DNA from: Candidatus Sumerlaeota bacterium | GTDB taxonomy: Bacteria > Sumerlaeota > Sumerlaeia > JADFCT01 | Direction: 5' to 3' | Length of the DNA: 22,400 bases | Assembly (NCBI GenBank): GCA_026398575.1 | Contig: JAPLSP010000678.1 | Location: 1-22,400 of the forward strand | Part shown: one piece after another, positions 15,752 to 22,270 of the stretch | How the letters are laid out: each line of letters opens with the position of its first letter | Position numbering within the stretch: position 1 is the first letter of the stretch | The notes under the pieces: generated by a model | Databases searched by the model: none | What the model was told of the DNA's origin: nothing | The model's input: the letters and a program-made list of their open reading frames with translations, nothing else | Position numbers and translations under genes: made by a program

Positions 15752-16546
15752 ATGATAACCGCATTCAAATCATTGGCAGGATGGGGAGGCGCCGAGCCCC
15801 TCGATTCTTCGCGGCTGGCGCCTTCGGTCATTGGCTGCGCAAAGTCAATAAGCCACATGAAACTTGCCGCAAAGCTGTTTGCGCCGCTGCTGTTCGGTCT
15901 GGGCGCTTTGGCGATTTATCTCATTCCCGGCGCCAATGAATGCCTGCAATTCGACCGCGCGGCGATCGGAGACGGACAATGGTGGCGGCTGATCACGGGT
16001 CACTGGACCCATTGGTCCGGCGATCATCTTCTCTGGGACACGGCAGTCTTTATTATTCTGTCGGCTTGTGGCACGGGGTTCCTGGGCCGTGCGGTTGATT
16101 CGACCGGTCCGACGCGTCCGACCGGTCCGACAAGTCCGACGGGCCTGACCGCCTCATCCGCCGCCATCCCATTCCTCGTCATCTCCGCATTCATCCTCAT
16201 CTCTGCATTGTTCATCTCATCTGCGGTCTGGTTTCTCGCGCCGGAGATGGCGGTCTATCGCGGATTATCGGGGATTGATTCGGCGCTCTTCGTCTGGGTC
16301 GCAATCCGGATCGCGCAAGATCAATTTCACCGCCGCGAATGGATGCGAATGTCAATCGTGGTCGTCGTGCTGGCCGGTTTCTGTTTCAAGGTTTCTTATG
16401 AATTCCTGACCGGCGCCACCTTGTTCGTCCAAAGCAACGGCATCATGACCCCGGTTCCCCTGGCGCACGTCGCCGGCGCAGCGATCGCGATTCTTTGGCT
16501 AAGTGTTCTGATTCACAATTACGGTCACGTAAGGAGATCCTTATGA
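15752..16546 (+). CDS. Rhombosortase-like rhomboid family intramembrane serine protease
   Basis: Rhombosortases are small rhomboid proteases that cleave GlyGly-CTERM proteins in the inner membrane. This product has about six hydrophobic segments (near 42-60, 93-112, 139-163, 171-188, 200-220 and 235-255). The catalytic Ser is in YRGLSGIDSAL (S173), the catalytic His in PLAHVAGA (H239), and the rhomboid histidines are in ITGHWTHW. A Thr/Pro/Gly-rich insert (about 117-133) between segments two and three comes from a 9-bp microsatellite. The start at 15752 has AAAGGA 9 nt upstream. ATG 15857 (MKLAAKLFAPLLFG) gives a more typical 229-residue protein but has no clear ribosome-binding site; the first 35 residues look poorly conserved in character, so the true start may be the latter. 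The gene follows the GlyGly-CTERM-like vWA gene and overlaps the next gene by ATGA. Confidence 0.85.
   Translation: MITAFKSLAGWGGAEPLDSSRLAPSVIGCAKSISHMKLAAKLFAPLLFGLGALAIYLIPGANECLQFDRAAIGDGQWWRLITGHWTHWSGDHLLWDTAVFIILSACGTGFLGRAVDSTGPTRPTGPTSPTGLTASSAAIPFLVISAFILISALFISSAVWFLAPEMAVYRGLSGIDSALFVWVAIRIAQDQFHRREWMRMSIVVVVLAGFCFKVSYEFLTGATLFVQSNGIMTPVPLAHVAGAAIAILWLSVLIHNYGHVRRSL
16101..16145. repeat. 9-bp microsatellite (CGAC plus 5 nt) inside the rhombosortase gene
   Basis: CGAC starts at 16101, 16110, 16119, 16128 and 16137, exactly 9 bp apart, with spacers CGGTC, GCGTC, CGGTC, AAGTC and GGGCC. The period is a multiple of three, so the reading frame stays open and encodes a Thr-Gly-Pro-type linker between two predicted membrane segments. 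Confidence 0.85.
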
Positions 16547-18612
16547 TTGGCGCTGAATTCTTCCAGCAAATGGCCGGCAAGCCGCCGTTTTCAAAAATGC
16601 ATCCGAAGGTGGCCGCGTTTTTTCGCGAGTATTTGGCGCATGAAAAGGCGATTCGGTTTCAGGGGCGCACGGTCATCAATACGCACTTCCCGCCGTATCC
16701 CAGCCCGGCTTTCGATAATCTGGCTGAGAACCTTTTCGCGGTGGGCGACGCTGGACGGCGGCGGCTGTATTCGGTCACCCTGGCCGTCACCAATCGGTGC
16801 CATTATCGCTGCTGGCATTGCTACAATGCCGGACGCAGCCAAAAAGACCTGACGCTGGAGGAATTGCGCTCCATCGCCAGACAGCTCCAAGAGCTTGGCG
16901 TCGTGCATGTTACGCTCACGGGCGGCGAACCGTTGCTGCGGGATGACCTGGAATCCATCGCCGCCGCGTTTAGCGAGCGTGTGTTTCTCACGCTCAACAC
17001 GACCGGCGACGGCCTGACGCCCGAACGCGCCCGCGCTTTGAAAGCAGCCGGCGTTTTTGGCGCCGGCATCAGCATTGATTCGACCGACGCCCAGGAGCAC
17101 GACCGCTTGCGGGGCAGGGAGGGGGCTTTTCGCACTGCAGTGGCCGCGCTCGAAACCGCGGCGGACGCGGGGCTATATCCTTATATCATCAGCGTGGCGA
17201 CGCATTCGTTTCTCGAACGCGAGCGCTTTGGCGAATTCCTGCATTTCGCGCGTGAGGCCAGCGCGCTCGAAATTCATCTCCTGGAGCCGAGCGCGACGGG
17301 CAGACTGCGCGGCGCAACGGACGCGCTGCTGACGGAACATGAGCGCGCGTTGATCTTGGAATATCAAAGCGAGGCCGCGCAGGACGAATCGCTTCCGATC
17401 TTGTCGAGTTTCCTGTATCTCGAAGGCGCTGACGCTTTCGGTTGCGGCGCCGGGCTGACGCATCTCTACATTGACGGCAGCGGCGAAGTGTGTCCGTGCA
17501 ACCTGGTTCCGCTGTCTTTCGGCAATGCCGCGCGCGAACCGCTTGCCGATATTCTCGCTTGCATGAGCGAGCATTTCCGCCGTCCGCGCTGCGAGTGCAT
17601 CGCGCGTATGATCGCGCGGAATATGCCGGAGGCGCCGGTTTGCCTTCCCCTCGATGCCGGGGCGTCCGCTGCTTTATGCGCCGAGTGCCTGCCGCGCGAG
17701 CATCCCATCCCGCGCTTCTTTCAGATTCGGGATGGGGCGCAAAACGATAATGTCGGCGCGGTTGAACTGCGCGCCGCTTATGATGCCATTCATGACTCCT
17801 ATGATAATTATTGGCTGCAAGAGGCGGCCGCGCCCATAAAAGATTTGGTGGAGCGGCTGATGCAAGGTCCGGCGGGAGGCGTATTCGCGGGTGGCGTCTT
17901 TGAGGCCGGATGCGGGACGGGCTACGCCACCGTGCAGTTGTTGCGAGGAATCCGCGCGGCGGCCAGCGAGTCCGGCATGTTGACGGCGGCGGATATCTCC
18001 GAAAACATGATGTCGCTCGCTCGCCGGCGCCTGGAAGCCACGGGCTTGGGCAGCGCTGGTCTGAATCTCGTTTTCGAAGATGCTCTGGATTTCCTGCGCA
18101 AGGCTGCGACGGCGCCGTTTGATTTGATTTTCTCCAGCTGGGTCCTGGGCTATATTCCTCTCGAGTCGTTTTTCCGCGCGGCGCGCCAGGCGCTGACGGC
18201 GGACGGGCGGCTTGCCTTCATCGTGCATAAGGAAAATTCCCCGCGCGTGCCGCTGGAAATCTTCGCCGAGCTGGTGGCGGATGATCCGAGCATTTTGCTC
18301 AAGCGGGTCGCGTTCGATTTTCCGCGCGATGCCGCCCATGCGCGCGCGTTGCTTCAGGCCGCCGGCTTGGAGGCGGAACATCTGGAGGAAGGCGCGATTG
18401 CGTTCCGCTATGATACGCCGGAGGGCATTCGCGATCACCTGATGAAGTCCGGCGCCGGCACCGCATTTTACGACGCACTGGACCCTGCGCGGCGTCCCGC
18501 TATCGAGCAGCGTTTTCTGCGCGAGATCGAACGCAGGGCGCGCGACGGCTCGCATTTCACCGTGACACATGAGTATATATCATGCATTGCGCGGCCGCAA
18601 AGACGCGCATGA
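16543..18612 (+). CDS. Radical SAM/SPASM protein fused to a class I SAM-dependent methyltransferase
   Basis: The 689-residue fusion has a radical SAM domain (about 76-290) with the [4Fe-4S] motif CHYRCWHC (C86, C90, C93) and GGEP at 127-130. A SPASM-like region (about 300-385) is rich in cysteines (C301, C317, C319, C350, C352, C367, C379, C382) for auxiliary clusters. A C-terminal Rossmann methyltransferase (about 415-689) has motif I VFEAGCGTG (452-460), an acidic loop TAADIS (481-486) and the motif FDLIFSSWVLGYI. SPASM enzymes usually modify peptides or proteins, as in RiPP maturation and anaerobic sulfatase activation, so a two-step modification is plausible, but the substrate is unknown. 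The start at 16543 has AGGAG 6 nt upstream and overlaps the rhombosortase stop (ATGA), indicating translational coupling. A longer start at 16495 lies inside the preceding gene and is rejected. Confidence 0.9.
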   Translation: MIGAEFFQQMAGKPPFSKMHPKVAAFFREYLAHEKAIRFQGRTVINTHFPPYPSPAFDNLAENLFAVGDAGRRRLYSVTLAVTNRCHYRCWHCYNAGRSQKDLTLEELRSIARQLQELGVVHVTLTGGEPLLRDDLESIAAAFSERVFLTLNTTGDGLTPERARALKAAGVFGAGISIDSTDAQEHDRLRGREGAFRTAVAALETAADAGLYPYIISVATHSFLERERFGEFLHFAREASALEIHLLEPSATGRLRGATDALLTEHERALILEYQSEAAQDESLPILSSFLYLEGADAFGCGAGLTHLYIDGSGEVCPCNLVPLSFGNAAREPLADILACMSEHFRRPRCECIARMIARNMPEAPVCLPLDAGASAALCAECLPREHPIPRFFQIRDGAQNDNVGAVELRAAYDAIHDSYDNYWLQEAAAPIKDLVERLMQGPAGGVFAGGVFEAGCGTGYATVQLLRGIRAAASESGMLTAADISENMMSLARRRLEATGLGSAGLNLVFEDALDFLRKAATAPFDLIFSSWVLGYIPLESFFRAARQALTADGRLAFIVHKENSPRVPLEIFAELVADDPSILLKRVAFDFPRDAAHARALLQAAGLEAEHLEEGAIAFRYDTPEGIRDHLMKSGAGTAFYDALDPARRPAIEQRFLREIERRARDGSHFTVTHEYISCIARPQRRA

Positions 18613-18722
18613 GAAGGTTATTTCCCTTGAAGGCGCATTCCCTTCGCGGTATGACCTCCTGAAAATGAGCGTGCGATGAAAGCATGATAATTATTTTTCG
18701 CGGCGCTCGCAGGCGTCTTGCG

Positions 18723-19091
18723 ATGCATGAGCCATGGGAATGCGATCAGGAAGAAAACCTGCCACTGGCCGAACGGCTAAAACGCGGTTCGGATCGCATC
18801 GTAAATTTAATTCTTCATTCCGATCTGGAATGGATTGATATTCAGCTTGATATCAATCGGCTGCGCGAGCTGTGCGCGAATGAGGCGCCTGCCAAACTCG
18901 AATTGTTCGATGCCCTTTACACCGAGCGTTTTTACCGGATATGGGAACAATGGCGCGAGGGCAAGGAGGGAGCATGGGACGAGGAGCAGACATCGGGCAA
19001 AGAAGAACCATGGCGCGAGGACAGGTCATCAGGCGAAGAAGAGCCCTGGCATGAGGATGAGACATCGGGCGGAGAGGAGACATTGGCTTGA
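18723..19091 (+). CDS. Small acidic protein with a 12-residue tandem C-terminal repeat
   Basis: I do not recognise this 122-residue protein. The N-terminal 75 residues look like a compact helical domain (PLAERLKRGSDRIVNLIL, WIDIQLDINRLRELC, LELFDALYTERFYRIWEQW). The tail is three copies of a 12-residue unit, roughly E-E-P-W-x-E-D-x-x-S-G-x (tryptophans at about residues 85, 97 and 109), ending in GGEETLA. At DNA level the TGG codons sit at 18975, 19011 and 19047, a 36-bp period. The start at 18723 (MHEPWECDQ) is preferred; an in-frame ATG at 18684 would add 13 residues that look unlike the rest, and neither has a strong ribosome-binding site. It follows the radical SAM-methyltransferase by 110 nt on the same strand. 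A substrate role is possible but unproven; it could equally be an ordinary cytoplasmic protein. Confidence 0.65.
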   Translation: MHEPWECDQEENLPLAERLKRGSDRIVNLILHSDLEWIDIQLDINRLRELCANEAPAKLELFDALYTERFYRIWEQWREGKEGAWDEEQTSGKEEPWREDRSSGEEEPWHEDETSGGEETLA

Positions 19092-19152
19092 CTCGCCTTA
19101 CAAGAATCAGCCATGATGAGAACGCATTATATAATTATTCGGAGGAATTCTC

Positions 19153-19572
19153 ATGGCATATCATTTTCCAATAACATCGCCCATGGCGCCGCCGCCAATC
19201 GGTCCATACAGCCCCGGTACTCGAGTGGATAATTTCCTCTTTATTTCCGGCCAATTGCCGATAGACATGAAAACGAAGAAAATGGCAGGAGCGGATATTG
19301 CAGCGCAAACGCACCAGGTCCTCAAGAATATCCAGTTTCTGCTCGAAGCGGCCGGCGCCACGCTTGGCCATTGCGTCAAAACGACGATCTATATGAAGAA
19401 CCTCGGCGATTTCAAAGCGATGAATGATGTGTATGCGCAATATTTCGTTGTGGACCCGCCGGCGCGCGCGTGCGTCGAAGTGGCGCGGCTTCCCTATGAC
19501 TCGCTCATCGAAATCGAAGCCGTCGCCTACTGCAAGCGCGCGCAGACGGCGCTCGATGCGCCGGGGTTGTGA
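19153..19572 (+). CDS. ridA: RidA family enamine/imine deaminase (YjgF/UK114)
   Basis: RidA hydrolyses reactive 2-aminoacrylate-type enamines and imines released by PLP enzymes, forming cytosolic trimers. The 139-residue protein has [19 protein letters not shown] near the N-terminus, [13 protein letters not shown] in the middle and the active-site arginine in [14 protein letters not shown] (R105), followed by LIEIEAVA with the conserved glutamate (E120). All key residues are present and the length is typical. The start has GGAGGAA about 6 nt upstream. It stands alone on the plus strand, converging on the DegT aminotransferase gene, which is a PLP enzyme, but no functional link is shown. Confidence 0.95.
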   Translation: MAYHFPITSPMAPPPIGPYSPGTRVDNFLFISGQLPIDMKTKKMAGADIAAQTHQVLKNIQFLLEAAGATLGHCVKTTIYMKNLGDFKAMNDVYAQYFVVDPPARACVEVARLPYDSLIEIEAVAYCKRAQTALDAPGL

Positions 19573-19595
19573 TCGCAAGGGGCGAGAGGCGCGCG

Positions 19596-19682
19596 ATAGA
19601 ACACGGATGCGACGGATTGGGCGGATGAGGACGGATTTTTTATCCGTGCTGATCCGCCCAATCCGTCGCATCCGTGTTCTAT
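19596..19682. repeat. Inverted pair of 41-nt CGGAT modules, heads outward; likely bidirectional terminator
   Basis: The arms 19596-19636 and 19642-19682 are reverse complements over 41 nt with only two mismatches, around a loop of five T. Each arm has the ATAGAACA head and CGGAT boxes at positions 9, 18, 27 and 37. The hairpin lies in the 123-nt gap between the converging ridA and DegT genes, 23 nt after one stop and 13 nt from the other. Its strength would let it stop transcription from both sides, although no U-tract follows it. Confidence 0.9.
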
Positions 19683-19695
19683 ATGACGAGCGCTC

Positions 19696-20904
19696 TCACC
19701 CCTTGGCCATCGCCGCTTCCACCTTCAATATCGCCGTGACGATGTCCTGCGCGTCTTCATCTGTGTAGCGTTCGTGGAAAAGCAGATTGAATGACGCATT
19801 GCGGAAGGCGATGGCGTTGGGGGTAAGGGCTTCGCGCTTCAGATAGCGGCGCAGCCATGGCCATTCGGCGGTTACCTGCTTGTACGATGGATTGACGGGA
19901 ATCCCTTCGGCGCCAACCGCGCGCGCGAATTCTTCGGCGCGGCAGGTAATCCTGCTTTCATCCACGCATAATGTGTGGAAGAACGGCGATATGCGGCAAT
20001 CGGGCGGAATAGGAGCGGGGGAAACGACCCGCGAGGCAGCCAGTCCCGCATTGATGAGTTCGATGATGCGCAAACGGCGCTCGATGATGTCTGGCAGCCG
20101 GCGCAGCGTCGTCAGGCCGATGGCGCAGGACAGTTCGTCCAGATTGCAGTTCAACGCGGGAAAAAGATTTTGCGTTGGGTCCTTGGGATTGAAGTCCGGG
20201 CGGAAGAAATCCTTGCCGCGGTCCGCCAACGATCGCACACGCCGATAGAGCCGCTCTTCATGCGTATAAACGATTCCGCCGCACCCGCCAGTGGCGTGGG
20301 CCTTGGAGAACATGGTCGAGAAAGCGGCGACGTCTCCGAACGTCCCCACACGGGCGCCGCGATAGAGCGCTCCATGCGCCTGCGAGCAATCCTCGATGAC
20401 GGCGATGCCGCGCCCGCGCGCGATCTCCATGATGGGCGCCATATCCGCCGGGATTCCGCCCAGATGCGTGACGATAATGGCGCGGGTCGCGGGCGATAAG
20501 ACTTCCTCCATCTGCTTGGCGCCCATGTTGAAACTCTGCGGCGCCGCGTCGGCAATCGCGAGAGAATATCCAAGAAGACACCCCGGCGCGACGGCGCCCG
20601 GATCGGTGACGGGGGAAAGGACCACTTCAGCGCCGGGGGAAAGTTTGAGCGCGGCCAAAGCCAGATAAACCGCTTGAGTTCCCGTGCAAACGGCGTCGGC
20701 ATATCCTCCGCCCTGAAAATCGCAAAATGCCTGCGTATAGCGGCGCTCGAATTCTCCCTGAAAGCCAAAATCCACGCCGGAGCGCCAGCTGTGCTCGAAG
20801 ACTTCCTGCACGGCGCGCAGCGAGTCTTCGTCGAAGAGTCGGCGAGGCGGGAATGGTTTGACGCGAACGGGAGTTCCGCCGTGGATGGCGAGAGACGTAT
20901 TCAT
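19696..20904 (-). CDS. DegT/DnrJ/EryC1/StrS family PLP-dependent aminotransferase
   Basis: This family transfers amino groups to keto-sugar nucleotides in surface-polysaccharide and antibiotic sugar synthesis. The 402-residue protein has the PLP-binding aspartate in IEDCSQAHGA (D172), the Schiff-base lysine in FSTMFSKAHATGGCGG (K201), and the family segments GTQAVYLALAAL and NCNLDELSCAIGLTTLRRL. I place the start at 20904 (MNTSLAIHGG), with AGGA about 10 nt upstream. An in-frame ATG at 20949 would add 15 residues encoded by a dispersed AT-rich repeat and is unlikely. It lies 54 nt after a formyltransferase gene on the same strand, so the pair may form an N-formylated amino sugar (aminotransferase, then formyltransferase). 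The sugar itself cannot be told from sequence. Confidence 0.9.
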   Translation of the reverse strand: MNTSLAIHGGTPVRVKPFPPRRLFDEDSLRAVQEVFEHSWRSGVDFGFQGEFERRYTQAFCDFQGGGYADAVCTGTQAVYLALAALKLSPGAEVVLSPVTDPGAVAPGCLLGYSLAIADAAPQSFNMGAKQMEEVLSPATRAIIVTHLGGIPADMAPIMEIARGRGIAVIEDCSQAHGALYRGARVGTFGDVAAFSTMFSKAHATGGCGGIVYTHEERLYRRVRSLADRGKDFFRPDFNPKDPTQNLFPALNCNLDELSCAIGLTTLRRLPDIIERRLRIIELINAGLAASRVVSPAPIPPDCRISPFFHTLCVDESRITCRAEEFARAVGAEGIPVNPSYKQVTAEWPWLRRYLKREALTPNAIAFRNASFNLLFHERYTDEDAQDIVTAILKVEAAMAKG

Positions 20905-20933
20905 TAATGCGTATTCCTGTCTCATCATTTTCA

Positions 20934-20959
20934 ATTTCTCATTTTTCATTTTACATTAT
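20934..20959. repeat. AT-rich ATTTCTC/ATTTTAC dispersed repeat, copy 2
   Basis: This is the same 26 nt as at 50-75 with one mismatch. It again abuts a minus-strand stop codon, here that of the formyltransferase gene, and fills the gap to the DegT start. Confidence 0.6.
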
Positions 20960-21771
20960 TATTCGTCTGCATCCCAATCCAGTATGCCCGGCGTTGCGCG
21001 GTTAACCTCATCCAACTGCTCATCATAAAATGTCTGAATGCGGATATTGACGCGGCGGCCTTCGTGCATGAAATTGGCGCCTGTGTAGGGCGGATAGGTG
21101 CGCCCGCGCAGGAGATTGATGAGATCGCGCGCCTTGTATTCGCGCTCCGGATCAATGCAGTCGAGGGCGTCCATGGCTTGCTTGTTGTGAGCCGTAGCCT
21201 CGGAAGCCTCCTGCGGGAAGCGCGGATTGGTTCCATCCTTGATCGAAGGCCAGGCTTCCTTGAACAGCTCGATGGCCGTCCGTGCGCATTTGCGGTGGAC
21301 GGTCCATCCGTTGTCTATGGGCGTTATATCCACCTTTCGGCGCGCGATAACGTCGCCGGTGTCAACGCCTTTGTCAATATAGTGGATCGCGCCGCCTGCG
21401 GGCGAACCGTCCAGAATCGGCCACACGTTTGAATGCCACCCGCGGTTATACGGAAGATAGCTCGGATGGATATTCACGCAGCCTTTCGGCGGAATCGCGA
21501 TGAAGTCCGGTTTGAGAATATACCCGAAAAACGCCGTGATGGCGATGTCGGCTTCAAGCGCGCGCAGGAAATCGAGCGTTTCTTTTTCGCGCAGCTGCGG
21601 CGCTTCGCGGATCAATTCACGCGGCATGGCCGCCGCCGCCAGGATTTCATCATAGTATTTCCGATTATCCGGCGGATGGACAATCAGCGCGGCAATATCC
21701 TCATTCCGCGCGCGCAGCCACTGCGTCACGCGCCATCCGCCCCATCCATGCGCCAGCAATATGATGCGCAT
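20959..21771 (-). CDS. Formyltransferase-fold protein (Fmt/ArnA N-terminal type), likely amino-sugar N-formyltransferase
   Basis: The 270-residue protein has the formyltransferase Rossmann-like domain of Fmt, PurN and sugar N-formyltransferases, which use N10-formyltetrahydrofolate. The catalytic residues are visible: N100 and H102 in GCVNIHPSYLP, and D137 in IDKGVDTGDVI. The C-terminal part has a family-like segment, ARDLINLLRGRTYPPYTGANF, as found in ArnA-type and sugar formyltransferases. It is shorter than Met-tRNA formyltransferase (about 310) and is paired with a DegT aminotransferase, which favours amino-sugar formylation over initiator tRNA formylation. The start at 21771 has AAAGGA 8 nt upstream; ATG 21789 lies before that ribosome-binding site. 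It is probably first gene of a two-gene operon. Confidence 0.85.
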   Translation of the reverse strand: MRIILLAHGWGGWRVTQWLRARNEDIAALIVHPPDNRKYYDEILAAAAMPRELIREAPQLREKETLDFLRALEADIAITAFFGYILKPDFIAIPPKGCVNIHPSYLPYNRGWHSNVWPILDGSPAGGAIHYIDKGVDTGDVIARRKVDITPIDNGWTVHRKCARTAIELFKEAWPSIKDGTNPRFPQEASEATAHNKQAMDALDCIDPEREYKARDLINLLRGRTYPPYTGANFMHEGRRVNIRIQTFYDEQLDEVNRATPGILDWDADE

Positions 21772-21835
21772 CGGCACAATCCTTTCCATAATTCACACTT
21801 CAGGGCTAGAAAAAACAATTTGCGATTTGCTCGTC

Positions 21836-21863
21836 ATTGTATAGCGCGAGAATAGCAGAGCAA
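21836..21863 (-). promoter_or_regulatory. Candidate sigma-70-type promoter for the formyltransferase-aminotransferase pair
   Basis: On the minus strand, TTGCTC (21863-21858) and TACAAT (21841-21836) are separated by 16 nt and lie about 65 nt upstream of the formyltransferase start. The -10 matches five of six consensus bases, the -35 four of six. Such matches arise by chance. Confidence 0.3.
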
Positions 21864-21968
21864 GAAATTAAAGCCGGCCATTGCTGTCAAATATAAAAAC
21901 GGCTAATGCAGCGAATTGATTGCCGCCTTAGCCGTCTCTTTCAGTTTGGATAATCGCAGACCTATTTT

Positions 21969-22203
21969 AGCCGGCTTTAGCCGGCTCCTCTTTGCCCCCT
22001 GCTTTAGCAGGGGGGGCAGCAGGCATCCTACCTTGGGAGCGCGCTTTAGCGCGGCTTCTCGAAAGGCTTTAGCGAGCGATATGGCGACGGAATTTGCCGC
22101 TAAAGCATGTCGAGAAGCCGCGCTAAAGCGCGCTTGTGATAAAATGCTTCCGCCTTCACCCCGCCTAAAGGCGGGTGCAAAGAAGAGCCTGCTAAAGCAG
22201 GCT
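21969..22203. repeat. Cluster of TTTA/TAAA-loop hairpins in a large inverted arrangement
   Basis: At least five good hairpins share a four-base loop but have different stems: AGCCGGC (21969-21986), CCCCCTGC (21995-22014), CGCGC (22040-22053 and 22119-22132), CCCGCC (22160-22175) and AGCCTGC (22186-22203). Loops read TTTA in the left half and TAAA in the right half, so the cluster is one large imperfect palindrome. Its inner arms (22038-22062 and 22110-22134) are perfect 25-nt reverse complements. Degenerate copies occur near 22064-22075 and 22096-22108. Open frames on both strands are a by-product of the repeats. No gene is supported between 21772 and the window end. Confidence 0.88.
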
Positions 22204-22270
22204 AAAATTTCAAGCACATGAAGCATAAGCTCATCTGTCCGTCATCTGTGAACTGCGAACTTTGCACTAT

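Noticed and set aside
21903..22226. Open frames of about 100 codons on both strands
   Set aside because: Both are by-products of the TTTA/TAAA hairpin cluster and read as low-complexity Ala/Lys/Ser peptides.
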